NCBI GenBank assembly: GCA_963791225.1
Contig: CAWBRV010000005.1
Coordinates: 84,822 to 148,821, forward strand
Length of the DNA: 64,000 bases
From: PALSA-612 sp963791225
GTDB taxonomy: Bacteria > Actinomycetota > Thermoleophilia > Gaiellales > Gaiellaceae
Reading direction: 5' to 3'
Below the pieces are notes generated by a model. That model made no database searches, had not been told where the DNA came from, and saw only the letters and a list, made by a program, of their open reading frames with translations. A program made the translations under genes and the position numbers. Shown here in pieces: positions 17,307-26,126 of this stretch (within the stretch, counting starts at the first letter, position 1; every line of letters starts with the position of its first letter).

Positions 17307-17981
17307 ATGTGCGGTCGCTTCACCTCAAGCCAGCCCCGCGCGGCGATCGGCGAGCGATTCCAGATCACCGTCCCCGACGGCTACTCGGAGCGGTACAACC
17401 TGGCGCCGTCGCAGCGTGCCCTGATCGTTCGGGAGCGCGAGGGCGAACCGGAAGCTGTCATGGCCCGCTGGGGGTTGCTCCCGCCTTGGGCGAAGGACGA
17501 GCGGATCGCGTTCAAGATGATCAACGCCCGGGCAGAGACGCTCGCCGAGAAGCCGGCGTACAGGTCGCTGCTCGGCAAGTACCGCTGCCTCGTCGTGGCG
17601 GACGGGTTCTACGAGTGGACCGTGGGGCCGGACGGGAAGAAGCAGCCGATCCACTTCCGGCTCTCGGACGGCGGCCTGTTTGCATTCGCCGGGCTGTGGA
17701 CGTGCCGAACCGACGATGCGGGCGAACTGGTCGAGTCCTGCACGATCGTCACGACGCGGCCGAACGAGTTGGTGGCGCCGGTGCATGACCGGATGCCGGT
17801 GATCCTGCCGCGCGAGCTCGAGGCGGACTGGCTCGACCTCGAGGTGTCGAAGGAGCATGCGCTGTCGCTGCTCGAGCCGTATCCGGCCAAGGCGATGGTG
17901 GCGGCAGCCGCGTCACCGCTTGTGAACTTGGTTCGGAACGACGATCCGGGTCTGTTGATCGCAGATCCGATCGCCGCCTAG
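17307..17981 (+). CDS. SOS response-associated peptidase, YedK/HMCES family (SRAP)
   Basis: Forms a covalent thiazolidine link through the alpha-amino and thiol of Cys2 with abasic sites in single-stranded DNA. The protein starts MCGRF, so Cys2 becomes N-terminal after Met removal. Other SRAP motifs seen are YNLAPSQ, MARWGLLPPW, INARAET, CLVVADGFYEW and the HDRMPVIL region with the catalytic histidine. Its 224 residues are the usual length. Start ATG 17307 is fixed by Cys2. It stands alone between two cyclase-related genes. Confidence 0.93.
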   Translation: MCGRFTSSQPRAAIGERFQITVPDGYSERYNLAPSQRALIVREREGEPEAVMARWGLLPPWAKDERIAFKMINARAETLAEKPAYRSLLGKYRCLVVADGFYEWTVGPDGKKQPIHFRLSDGGLFAFAGLWTCRTDDAGELVESCTIVTTRPNELVAPVHDRMPVILPRELEADWLDLEVSKEHALSLLEPYPAKAMVAAAASPLVNLVRNDDPGLLIADPIAA

Positions 17982-18104
17982 CCGGCTTCGCCCTCCGCAG
18001 AGAGCGACACGTCGGGTCCTGGTTTGCGTGAGTTGCGGGCCTCGACTGGAATTGCCTGGCGGATTCGCCTCGCGCGGCAGCGGGTATCGCGCGAAACTGT
18101 GCGG

Positions 18105-18483
18105 GTGCAGCCGGAGACGCGCTACGCGAAGAGCGGTGACGTTTCGATCGCCTACCAGGTGACGGGCGAGGGGCCATTCGACTACGTCTTCGTCCCGCCG
18201 TTCCTGACGCACGTTGAGCTGATCTGGAGGATCGCCTCGTTCGCGCCCATCCTCCGGCAATAGGCCTCGTTCTCGCGGCTGATCCGGTTCGACAAGCGGG
18301 GAACGGGGATGTCTGACCGAGTGAGCGGCGCGCCCACGCTCGAGACGCGCATGGACGACGTGCGGGCGGTCATGGACGCGGTCGGCTCGAAGCGGGCTTC
18401 GCTGTACGGTGGCTCGGAGGGTGCCGCGATGTGTCTGCTGTTCGCGGCGACGTAAAGGACGCTGTCGTGCCAGGCGTGTTTGG
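18105..18483 (+). pseudogene. Remnant of an alpha/beta-hydrolase-cyclase fusion gene
   Basis: The frame opens ETRYAKSGDVSIAYQVTGEGPFDYVFVPPF, the start of alpha/beta hydrolases that in actinobacteria are fused to a class III cyclase domain. TAG at 18261-18263 interrupts it where the family reads RRLASFSRLIRFDKRGTG; the same frame then continues ASFSRLIRFDKRGTGMSDR to GGSEGAAMC and stops again at TAA near 18453, where ATYPERT is expected. The rest of the hydrolase and any cyclase domain are missing. A dead fragment of a third cyclase-type gene in this cluster. Confidence 0.65.
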
Positions 18484-18572
18484 ATCTCGATGTCGCCGCC
18501 GGCCCGGAAGCAAGGAGGACCGAGCCGATGCCCGGCCCTCGCTTGAATGTTTCTAAAGGTGTTCGTGGCGCC

Positions 18573-18746
18573 CTAGGCCGGCGCCACCGTCCCCGGCGGC
18601 CTCATGAACGCGCCGAAGATCCAGAGGATCGGGAAGAAGATTCCGAAGAAGAACATCCACCCGTGGCCGTTCCTGAGCGTCATGAAGCCGAGGGTGAACG
18701 CGAGAATCAGGTAGAAGAAGATGCCGAGTCCGATTCCCCACCACAT
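18573..18746 (-). CDS. Small two-helix membrane protein
   Basis: A 57-residue protein made of two hydrophobic helices (about 3-20 and 30-47) joined by TLRNGHGW. GGGAGG sits 5 bases before the ATG, one of the best ribosome binding sites in the window, which fixes the start and argues for a real gene. Function unknown; it resembles the small membrane proteins that cluster with the stress cassette further right. Confidence 0.6.
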   Translation of the reverse strand: MWWGIGLGIFFYLILAFTLGFMTLRNGHGWMFFFGIFFPILWIFGAFMRPPGTVAPA

Positions 18747-18941
18747 GGTGACCTCCCATCGTGATTTGCCAAGGCGAATCGTTATGACCGCGGCTCGACG
18801 TTCCATCGGGGTGCCTCCCGATCCCGGTGCTGAGAACTACTGACGGGATACCGAGTTCCCGCGTGAGGCGAGGCTCGACGGAGCTTCGGAGCCGCCTCTC
18901 TCGCCGTTGCTGGGAGAAAGGCGGCTCCGACTGGCTCTCGG

Positions 18942-19268
18942 CTACTCCTCAGACTCGGCTTCGAGCTCGGCGACCTCGAGGTCGATTTCGAGCCCTTGGA
19001 CGATGTTGCCCAACGCCGAGGCGACACGTGCCGTGCCGACGATCGGGGCAACTGCCGCGAGGACACCCTGGACCTGCTCCGGCTCGACCTCCACCTCGCC
19101 CGCGAGGGCCAGGTTGAGAGCGTACGAGACCGCTGGTGCATCGACCGCCACGAGGGCGGCGATGCGTACGAGCGCGAGCGTCTGGGGGTCGAGACTCGAC
19201 GCCTGGATCGCCTGCTTGTTCATGCTCGCGAGCAGATCGAGTACCGGTGTCTCCGTTGCCTCTGGCAT
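18942..19268 (-). CDS. Carboxymuconolactone decarboxylase/AhpD-like protein
   Basis: A 108-residue all-helical protein. The segment LDPQTLALVRIAALVAVDAPAVSYALNLALAG matches the AhpD/CMD fold, but the redox CxxC of AhpD is absent, so a peroxidase role is unlikely. AAAGGAG lies 5-6 bases upstream of the ATG. Its tail is acidic (EAESEE). It may form the oligomeric helical bundle of the family; substrate unknown. Confidence 0.6.
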   Translation of the reverse strand: MPEATETPVLDLLASMNKQAIQASSLDPQTLALVRIAALVAVDAPAVSYALNLALAGEVEVEPEQVQGVLAAVAPIVGTARVASALGNIVQGLEIDLEVAELEAESEE

Positions 19269-19504
19269 ACGAACTCCTTTCCGACGTAACGACAGGGCCG
19301 GCAGCCACCGATGGCGGCGGCTCGGGTCGTGACTGATCAGCGGTAATCGTCCCCCGGGCTTGCAGCTAACGCCTCGTCCCGTAGGGATGAAACGCGCACC
19401 TTATGCGGCGGCTACCTACCCTCTCCGGCTCGATGGCTCGCGGACGCTCGCATATCCGCGAGTAAATGACACCCGGGTCCGCCGTGTGCGAGAGAATCAG
19501 CCGC

Positions 19505-20329
19505 ATGAACCTGTGGCTTTCTGCCTTGATCGTGCTTGGATCGGTGGCGCTCGCCGTCGGACTGTTCCTGCTTCTTCGCCTGCACTCGCCGGAGGGTGGG
19601 CGCTTCACCGACGGCGACCGCGCCGCCGGCGTCTTCGGTGTGCTCGCAACGGGATTTGCAGTCTTGCTCGGCTTCGTCGTCTATCTCGCCTTTGTCAGTT
19701 ACGACACCGCGCGGAGTGGCGCGCGCTCGGAGTCGATCGATGTGATCCAGCAGTTCGAGATCGCCCAGCTGCTGCCTCAGCCTGGCGCGAACAGGCTTTC
19801 GGGCTTGCTCGTCTGCTACGGGCGCGCCGTGATCGGCGTCGAGTGGCCGCAACTCCAGTCGGGGCAGAAGCCCCCGTTCAACCCCTGGGGGATCGCCCTC
19901 TTCAAAGCCTTCCGGGACGTCCAGCCGAAGACGCCCGCCCAGCAGAACGGCACCTACCCCAAATGGCTCGACCTGACGAACGAACGGGAGCAGGCCCGCC
20001 TCGACCGCGTTCAGGCAGGCAGCCAGATCATCCCGGCACCCCTGTGGGTACTCCTCTTCGTCACCGGCGTGCTCGTGATCGCGTTCGCATTCCTCTTTGC
20101 CGATCCCGCAGAAGGGGTGTTACCGCAGTCGGTGATCGCGGCGACGCTCGTCGCGATGCTGGTGACGAGCCTGCTTGTCATCCGCTTCCTCGACCACCCG
20201 TACTCGAAGGGCGCCGGCGGTCTCAAGCCGACGGACATGACGCGCGTGCTCGGGCAGATCAACCAGGCGGCGCGGGTTCTCGGGGTGCACATGCCGATCC
20301 CGTGCGACGCCGCTGGGCATCCGCTGTAG
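19505..20329 (+). CDS. DUF4239-like membrane protein
   Basis: A 274-residue protein with two N-terminal membrane helices (about 4-22 and 43-65), a soluble middle part, and two more helices (about 175-195 and 205-225). The GVLATGFAVLLGFVVYLAFVSYDTAR segment is typical of the bestrophin-like DUF4239 family, whose function is not established. ATG 19505 is preceded by a purine-rich GAGAGAA. It opens the membrane/ion-flux gene group. Confidence 0.65.
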   Translation: MNLWLSALIVLGSVALAVGLFLLLRLHSPEGGRFTDGDRAAGVFGVLATGFAVLLGFVVYLAFVSYDTARSGARSESIDVIQQFEIAQLLPQPGANRLSGLLVCYGRAVIGVEWPQLQSGQKPPFNPWGIALFKAFRDVQPKTPAQQNGTYPKWLDLTNEREQARLDRVQAGSQIIPAPLWVLLFVTGVLVIAFAFLFADPAEGVLPQSVIAATLVAMLVTSLLVIRFLDHPYSKGAGGLKPTDMTRVLGQINQAARVLGVHMPIPCDAAGHPL

Positions 20330-20403
20330 GCGCGTCGCAGGCACCGACGGCAGGGCGCTCGCACGCAGCATGCGCAGGTTGGAGAGGCGACGGCCCCGTT
20401 CGC

Positions 20404-20463
20404 GTTCACCCAAGTGACATTCGATGCTCCTTCACCGAGAGCACGTTCTGGGTCGTAGCTTGG
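20404..20463 (+). promoter_or_regulatory. Operator A and promoter box upstream of the YihY genes
   Basis: GTTCACCCAAGTGACA at 20404-20419 is the first of five palindromes; TGGGTCGTAGCTTGG begins 45 bases after its first base. Site E at 29912 has the same spacing and nearly the same second box. Probably an activator site plus -10 region. Confidence 0.6.
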
Positions 20464-20497
20464 TGGCGTTGGAAACGTCGATCGGAGAGGAGAATTG

Positions 20498-20632
20498 GTG
20501 ACGGGCGACAAGGTTGGCGCTGCTCGGCGTCTCGGTGTTCTGGTGCGCGATCAGGTGCCGCCCTCATTCGCGGTGCGGTGTAGCACGGAGGATTGTTGGT
20601 GTTCCCGGGGTCTATCGTGGTCGCATGAGTAG
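20498..20632 (+). CDS. Possible 44-residue leader ORF before the first YihY-like gene
   Basis: GTG 20498 follows a strong GGAGAGGAG by 6 bases and opens a 44-codon frame that ends at 20632, overlapping the YihY ATG at 20625 by 8 bases. The product has three cysteines in its second half and no recognised domain. Its role may only be to feed ribosomes to the next gene. Doubtful as a protein. Confidence 0.3.
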   Translation: MTGDKVGAARRLGVLVRDQVPPSFAVRCSTEDCWCSRGLSWSHE

Positions 20633-21554
20633 GGCCGGGGAAGCGGCCTCTCGCGGTCGAGTCGGGGCGATACAGGCCTGGCTCAGCGGCCGCGGTGACT
20701 CACGCGTCGGTCGGCTGGCGATCCTGTGGTTTCGCCGCTATTTCGAGGCGAGTCGCAACTCCGGCTCGGCGGCGACGCTGTACGCCTTCCTGTCGGTGGT
20801 GCCGTTCGTCCTCGCCGTCATCGGCCTCACGCACGCAGGGGGCGGCGACACCAACAGCTTCGCACAGCGGCTGATCGACCATCTGAAGCTGACCAACCCG
20901 ACCGCCGGCCTGGTCAAGGAGACGTTCGGGGCCGCCTCCTCGAACGCCCTTGCCGCGACGCTCGCCGGTGTTGTCGGCTTCCTGATCTGGGGCCTCGGCC
21001 TGGGGCAGATCTACCAGGACGTCTATGCCCGGGCCTGGGGGATCAAGAGAAGTGGATCGGCGGCCGACCAGGGACTGTTCGCCATCTTCTTCTTCGTCTA
21101 CAGCGGACTCCTCGCCTTTGCGGTCGTCTCCGTGGCGCAGCTCCGTGATACGGGCTGGTACGTGCTCGTGCCGGTCTGGCTCGTCGCCTCGACGGTGTTC
21201 TGGCTCTGGACGCCCCGCTTCCTGCTGCACCGCCAGATCGGGCTTCGGGCGCTCCTGCCGGGCGCGCTGCTCGCTTCGGTCGTAATCGGCGGAGCGTGCG
21301 CGTTCGCGCCGCTGTTCCTCGGCGGCTGGCTGAACAGCGACGGGAAGTACTTCGGCTCCTTCGGCGTCACGATCGCCCTGCTCGGTTGGGGCTTCGTCCT
21401 GGTCACGATCTCGGTCGTCTGCGCGGTCTTCTCGCCCGTCTGGGCGAACTGGCGGCAGACGGAGACACAACACCCCGCCAAAGGCTCCGGCCAGCACACA
21501 GAACAATCCTCTCCAGCCTCGGACAGCAGCGATGTCGCCTCCGGATCGAACTGA
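20625..21554 (+). CDS. YihY/BrkB-family membrane protein 1
   Basis: Integral membrane protein of 309 residues with about six helices. The start of the domain, ATLYAFLSVVPFVLAVIGL, and the FLIWGLGLGQIYQDVYARAWG segment match YihY/UPF0761, a family whose activity is unproven despite its old RNase BN label. The last 40 residues are hydrophilic (Q/S/T-rich) and presumably cytosolic. It overlaps the next YihY-like gene by 23 bases, so they are coupled, and operator A lies 206 bases upstream. Confidence 0.75.
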   Translation: MSRAGEAASRGRVGAIQAWLSGRGDSRVGRLAILWFRRYFEASRNSGSAATLYAFLSVVPFVLAVIGLTHAGGGDTNSFAQRLIDHLKLTNPTAGLVKETFGAASSNALAATLAGVVGFLIWGLGLGQIYQDVYARAWGIKRSGSAADQGLFAIFFFVYSGLLAFAVVSVAQLRDTGWYVLVPVWLVASTVFWLWTPRFLLHRQIGLRALLPGALLASVVIGGACAFAPLFLGGWLNSDGKYFGSFGVTIALLGWGFVLVTISVVCAVFSPVWANWRQTETQHPAKGSGQHTEQSSPASDSSDVASGSN

Positions 21555-22992
21555 CGAGCCTGAGCAGATCGAGCTGCCGCCTCCCAGGCCGACGCTGCTC
21601 CAGCGCCTGGCGCACTGGGTCCAGCACGCGCACGCACTCAAGGGCTGGGTCCAGGAGGCCCGCGGTCGCTCCGCGGCGCTCGACGCCACCTTCGAGACGA
21701 TCGAACGAGACTCCCACATCGGCGGCGGCATGCTGGCCGGCGCACTCGCCTACCGATTGTTCCTGTTCGCCCTGCCGCTCGCGCTCTTCGTCGTCTCCGG
21801 CCTCGGGCTGCTGGCAAGCGCGATCGGGTTCGAGCCGAAGCTGATCACGAACTCGGTCGGCCTGGCCGGGGTCGTCACCAAGCAGGTCGCGAGCACGACC
21901 AAGGGCAACTCGAACTGGTGGGTCGCCCTCGGCTCGTTCTTCCTGCTCGTCTACGTGACGAGAGTCCTGCTCAGGGCGATCGCGATCGCCCACTCTCTGG
22001 CCTGGGAGCGTTCAGCCGCATCCGTCAAGGTGCACGGCCGCTCACTCGCGGTCTTCGGCGCAGCGCTCGCAGGCCAACTCCTCCTCGTCGGCGGCGTCGG
22101 CGCCGTCAACCACCAGACCGTGATCGGCGGCATCGTCACACTCGCCCTCTTGGTCTTCGCCCTCGCAGGACTCTGGCTGATCGTCTCACTCCAGCTGCCC
22201 CACTCCGACGCCCGCTGGACAGACCTGATCCCCGGATCGCTCCTGTACGCGGTTGGCCTTGTCGGCTTGCTGCTCTTCAACGTCCTCATCCTCGGCCATC
22301 TGGTCCAGGAGAAGACCAGCACCTACGGCGCCCTGGGGACTGCAGCCACGTTCCTGCTCGGCTTCTTCCTACTCGGCCGCGTGATCGTAGGAGCCGCCGT
22401 CCTCAACTCCACTCTCTACGAACGCCACTCCCGCTCCACGCGAGCAGACGCCGCCACCCGCCCGGCAGGCTATGTAGGTGGTGGGCTGGGCTTGGTCTGG
22501 GCGCCGGGTTGCACCGTCGGGATGCCGCGGGTGAAGAGCAGGGCGGCGAGCGCGAAGAGTGCGAGGATCGAGACGGCGAGGCGCAGTCCGTCGATTCGGC
22601 TCTTTTCGTTCTCGTCCACGATCGCGTTGCTCGCCCGCGGTGGTACGTGCGCGTCCTTAAGGGCGGCCTTGAGGTCGGCGTCGGACATGAACGGGACGCC
22701 GCCGGCGAGGTTCGTCTGCGCCTTGGCGGTGACGCGATCGGGAACGGCCGGGTTGTTCGCGATGCCGGTGAGGAACGAGGCGGTCAGCGCGGAGATGAGC
22801 ACGGCGCCCGCCAGCGCGGTGCCGATCGACGCGCCGAGCTGTGACCCGGTGTTCTGGATTCCGCCCACCTCGCCGCTCTGCTCGTCGGGCACCGCCGACA
22901 CGGTCACGCTCCCCAGCTGGGAGGCGATCGAGCCGATCCCGGCGCCCGCGAGCAGCAGCGGCCAGGTGACGATCTCCGCGCCGGCGCCGTAG
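21532..22992 (+). CDS. YihY/BrkB-family membrane protein 2, with an out-of-family C-terminal extension
   Basis: The first 310 or so residues are a second YihY-like protein: an N-terminal amphipathic part, then ETIERDSHIGGGMLAGALAYRLFLFALPLALF and five further helices. The family part ends near 22470 (RATRPAGY). No stop occurs there; the frame runs another 174 codons through sequence that is the reverse strand of the MFS gene, giving low-complexity Ala/Ser/Pro sequence with no family match. The original 3' end has probably been lost by a deletion that joined two convergent genes. Confidence 0.7.
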   Translation: MSPPDRTDEPEQIELPPPRPTLLQRLAHWVQHAHALKGWVQEARGRSAALDATFETIERDSHIGGGMLAGALAYRLFLFALPLALFVVSGLGLLASAIGFEPKLITNSVGLAGVVTKQVASTTKGNSNWWVALGSFFLLVYVTRVLLRAIAIAHSLAWERSAASVKVHGRSLAVFGAALAGQLLLVGGVGAVNHQTVIGGIVTLALLVFALAGLWLIVSLQLPHSDARWTDLIPGSLLYAVGLVGLLLFNVLILGHLVQEKTSTYGALGTAATFLLGFFLLGRVIVGAAVLNSTLYERHSRSTRADAATRPAGYVGGGLGLVWAPGCTVGMPRVKSRAASAKSARIETARRSPSIRLFSFSSTIALLARGGTCASLRAALRSASDMNGTPPARFVCALAVTRSGTAGLFAMPVRNEAVSAEMSTAPASAVPIDAPSCDPVFWIPPTSPLCSSGTADTVTLPSWEAIEPIPAPASSSGQVTISAPAP

Positions 22993-24108
22993 TCGAGCAG
23001 GGCGACCAGGAGCACGAGCCCGGCGAACATGGCCATGAAGCCGAGGCGGATGACCCGCCGCGGGTTCGCGTTCGGGAACAGCTTCGGGACTCCGGCGGCG
23101 AAGAGCAGCAACATCAGCGACAGCGGCAGCAGGCGGACACCGGTCGCGACCGCCGACATGCCGAGCGCGACCGACAGGAACAGCGGAACGACGAAGAAGA
23201 TCCCGGCCTGCACGAGAAACAGGAACAGGAAGGAGACGACGCCGTCGCGCAGCTGGATGTTCCGCAGCATCTTCGGGTCGATCAGCGCAGCCTGGCCGTG
23301 TGCGATACGCCGGTTCTCCCACGCCACGAACAGGCCCAGCACCACACCGCCCGCGAGCATGAGCCAGATCACCGGCGAGAGCCCGAGCCACTCGGGAGCA
23401 CCCGGCTTCGGCTGCACGAACCCCCACGCGCCCGACTTCAGGATGCCGATCACGACCATCCCGAGGCCGGCCGCCGACAGCGCGGTGCCGACCAGGTCGA
23501 GCTTGGCGCCCTTCTCGGGCGGTGTGTCGTTCACCCGCCGCGCCAGGACGAGGATCACGATCACGATGAACACCTCGCCGACGAACACCCACCGCCACGA
23601 GGCATAGGTCGTGAACAGGCCGCCGATCACCGGCCCGAGCGCCGCCGCCATCGCGCCGGCAGCCGCCACCAGCCCGTACGCGCGCGGCCGGTCCGGATTT
23701 TCCGAAGTTCGAGGCGACGAGCGCGACGATCGCCGGCATGATCAACACCGCGCCGAAGCCCTCCAGGAACGACCAGCCGATGATCAACACCGCCAGGCTG
23801 TGAGACAGCGCCGTCGTCAGCGACCCGCACGCGTAGACGACGGCTCCGATCGTGAACGCACGCTTCCGGCCGATGATCTCCCCGACCCTCCCGCCGGTGA
23901 TCATGAAAGACGCCATCACCAGCGTGTAGAGCGTGATCGCCGTCTGGATCCCGGTCACGTCGGTCCCGACGTCCCTCGCGACAGTCGCGATCGCCGTGTT
24001 CATCACCGTCATATCCAGCGCCATCACGAACTGCCCCGCCGCCAACGTGAGCAGCACCACACCCGAAGCCTTGGCAGCAACGGAAGACGCGGTCGGCGCA
24101 GTCGTCAC
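22470..24108 (-). pseudogene. MFS drug-efflux transporter (DHA2-like) with a frameshift
   Basis: Proton-driven exporter of the 14-helix type. The N-terminal part (LDMTVMNTAIATVARDVG, then GGRVGEIIGRKRAF, the motif A region) is in one frame up to SNFGK; the continuation DRPRAYGLVAAAGAMAAALGPVIGG and the remaining helices are in another. One extra base near 23698, in a run of A followed by T, explains the shift. Without it the protein would be about 545 residues, normal for DHA2. Either a recent inactivation or a base-calling error. The 3' end overlaps the YihY 2 frame. Confidence 0.75.
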
Positions 24109-24330
24109 AACAAAAGCCCTATAAACGGCACCGCCACGACTGCGCCGCTCGCGATGCTGCGAGTTCGCGCCTGCCTGGGACGGCGCACGTAGCAGCGGCC
24201 ACCGGCCTCCGCCCTTGCTTTACCCGGATCGCCCGGAACGCGCGCCAACCCTCGACGCCTTAGCGGATCCGCGACGAGTCGCGAAGCGGGCTCACGGCAT
24301 CGACAGCCGTGCCGACGGTGGCGGACGCGC

Positions 24331-24902
24331 TCACTTACCGCTGGTCAGGGAGTTGCAGGCGCTCGAGCTCGCGAACGCGTTCTTCAGCTCGCCCTTCGCG
24401 CCGAGCCCCTGGAGATCCGTGAACGTCGTCTTGACCTGCGTCCTCATCGTCGCGAGTGTGGTCTTCACCGTTGAGACGGCACCGAGCACGCCGCTCACGC
24501 CGGAGACCCCTTTGACCGCGTTCTCGATCGTGGTCACATCCTGCTGCAAGCTCGTCGAGAGCTGGTCGAGGGAGTCCTTCGCCTGCTGCCCGGCCTGGGT
24601 GTCGGGCTTGCCCAGCCCCTTCAGGTCGGAAGTGAGCGTCTCCGTCGCCGACTTCGCGTCTCCGGCTGCCGTCTGCAGCCCGCTCTTCGTCGGATCGCTC
24701 TTCACCGAGTCGGCGGCCGACTTGATCGCCGCCTGCCAGGTCGTGATCGACGAGCAGACGCCGCTCGCCCAGGTCTCGGTGGCGGAGGCACTCGTGGTCG
24801 TCGCCGTCGAGCCGCCGCCCCCGCTCGAGCCGCAACCTGCCGCGAGGAACACCAAGACGACGCTGTGACAGCGATGAGGCTCTGTTTGCGAATGGATTTC
24901 AT
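24331..24902 (-). pseudogene. Lipoprotein gene with a frameshift in the signal peptide
   Basis: The mature part follows a lipobox (LAAGC, acylated Cys) and a GSSGGGGS linker; it is Ser/Thr/Ala-rich, helical and has two cysteines that could pair. The start of a proper signal peptide, MKSIRKQSLIAVTA, lies upstream in another frame. Losing one base near 24860 explains both: restored, it would read MKSIRKQSLIAVTA-S-VLVFLAAGC. As given, only a six-residue hydrophobic leader from TTG 24855 precedes the lipobox. Function unknown. Confidence 0.55.
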
Positions 24903-24925
24903 CGTCATGCCCTTTCGGCGGATCG

Positions 24926-24953
24926 GGAGGGCCGGCGTGTGTGCCGGCCCTCC
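24926..24953 (-). terminator. GC-rich stem-loop between DUF1269 and lipoprotein genes
   Basis: GGAGGGCCGGC (24926-24936) pairs perfectly with 24943-24953 around a six-base loop, 10 bases after the DUF1269 stop. No T-run. Confidence 0.5.
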
Positions 24954-24962
24954 TCCCGCGAT

Positions 24963-25490
24963 CTACGAGGTGATTGCGCCCGACACCTCGTCCTGGGACT
25001 TCGCGATCGCCTTCTGCAGCTCGTCGTAGTCGCCCGAGTCGATCGCCTGGTTGATCCTCTTGTCCGAGTTGACGAGCGCGGCCTCGACCTTGTCCGCATA
25101 CTGGTCGTCGACGACCGCCACCACCGCCGAGGATCCCGGCGGCAGGTACTGCTCGAGATCGACGCCCATCTTCTTCTCCTCGTGGCGCTTGCGCAGTGCG
25201 CCGATGCCGGCGCCGATCCCGGCACCGATCGCGGTCGCGGCAAGCAGCGGCGGCGCGAACAGCCCGACCACCAGCCCGGCGGTCCCGCCGAGCACCGCGC
25301 CGCCGGCGACGCGCCCATCACCATGCTCGTCCACGTCGACCTTGCCGCTGGCGTCGCGATTCATCACGACCGCCCCGACGACCGTGTACTCGCCGCCGTC
25401 CTGCCCGGCCTTCAGCGCTTTGAAGTCCTCGGCAGCCGCACCTGCCTCCGAGTATGTGCCCACCACAAGCGCGAGATTGTCACCATCCAT
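24963..25490 (-). CDS. DUF1269 family membrane-associated stress protein
   Basis: A 175-residue protein with the DUF1269 layout: ALVVGTYSEAGAAAEDFKAL at the start, a glycine-rich double helix in the middle (GGAVLGGTAGLVVGLFAPPLLAATAIGAGIGAGIGAL), and a C-terminal half with HEEKKMGVDLEQYLPPGSSAVVAVVDD. The family is found near stress-induced membrane genes; its biochemical role is unknown. GAGGAGGAG precedes the ATG. Operator B lies 70 bases upstream, with the TGCGTG box between. Confidence 0.75.
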   Translation of the reverse strand: MDGDNLALVVGTYSEAGAAAEDFKALKAGQDGGEYTVVGAVVMNRDASGKVDVDEHGDGRVAGGAVLGGTAGLVVGLFAPPLLAATAIGAGIGAGIGALRKRHEEKKMGVDLEQYLPPGSSAVVAVVDDQYADKVEAALVNSDKRINQAIDSGDYDELQKAIAKSQDEVSGAITS

Positions 25491-25525
25491 CGCTCCTCCT
25501 CTCTAGGGTCTTTCGCCGAGCCTCG

Positions 25526-25576
25526 CACGCATCGCCGCGCTGTGGGACTGTTCGAGCGCCGTTCACCCAGGTGAAC
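25526..25576 (-). promoter_or_regulatory. Operator B and promoter box of the DUF1269 gene
   Basis: On the minus strand GTTCACCTGGGTGAAC (25576-25561) is followed, 45 bases after its first base, by TGCGTG. This is the best palindrome of the five: 14 of 16 positions are self-complementary. Confidence 0.6.
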
Positions 25577-25595
25577 CGGGGCGCCTCGAACTGGC

Positions 25596-25958
25596 CTACG
25601 GGTTGGGCGCCTGGCGCCGCCAGCGGTTCCAGGGCCACATGCCGTCCATCTCCACCTCGAGCGAGAAGCTCAGCAGAATCCGGATCACGACGATCACGCC
25701 CAGTACGACAACGCTCTCGTAGGTCGGGTCGACGATGATCGTCCGCACGAGGTCGGCCACGATCAGCACTTCCAGGCCGAGCAGGATCGAGCGACCGAGG
25801 TTGCGGCGCAGCTCCTCGTAGGAGCCTGGCCGACGCTCGGGGTGGGACACCCGCACGAGGAAGATCAGAAACGCCCAGAATCCGCCGACGAGAATGATCC
25901 CCGCCCCAAGCGCCTCCACGACGCGAACGATGTCGGAGACCGTGCTCTTGTAGTCCAT
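25596..25958 (-). CDS. DUF1622 family membrane protein
   Basis: A 120-residue protein with three membrane helices (about 14-35, 58-76 and 83-100). The order RRNLGRSILLGLEVLIVADLVRTI is the conserved DUF1622 segment. The role is unknown; members sit in stress or ion-transport neighbourhoods. The ATG lies only 10 or so bases after a GTAGGG hexamer, so the mRNA is probably leaderless. It diverges from the LuxR-type regulator, with operator C between. Confidence 0.8.
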   Translation of the reverse strand: MDYKSTVSDIVRVVEALGAGIILVGGFWAFLIFLVRVSHPERRPGSYEELRRNLGRSILLGLEVLIVADLVRTIIVDPTYESVVVLGVIVVIRILLSFSLEVEMDGMWPWNRWRRQAPNP

Positions 25959-25974
25959 TGCGACGCAACCCTAC

Positions 25975-26025
25975 GCAACAGATGTCGTCGCCCAGCGATG
26001 GCGCTCGTGTTTCACCCGGGTGAGC
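25975..26025 (-). promoter_or_regulatory. Operator C between DUF1622 and the LuxR-type regulator
   Basis: The palindrome core TCACCCGGGTGA is perfect (26012-26023). Read toward DUF1622, GCGTAGGG follows at the same distance as in sites A and E. Toward the regulator the spacing differs by about 8, so autoregulation is possible but less clear. Confidence 0.6.
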
Positions 26026-26126
26026 CTGAACCCGCCACGAGCTTGGCCCGCCGGCGGAGTCATGCGACGATGTGTCGCAGAATGGCGCTCGGATCGGGGC
26101 AGCGGGGGGCAGGGACAGCGGAGCGG

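Noticed and set aside
18480..18764. ORF with AAGGAGG upstream of an ATG near 18529
   Set aside because: It lies antisense to the small membrane gene, which has a better ribosome site; its product is low-complexity charged sequence.
19460..19505. GACACCCGGGT resembling half of the operator palindrome before the DUF4239 gene
   Set aside because: Only half the palindrome matches and it lies too close to the start codon to fit the other five sites.
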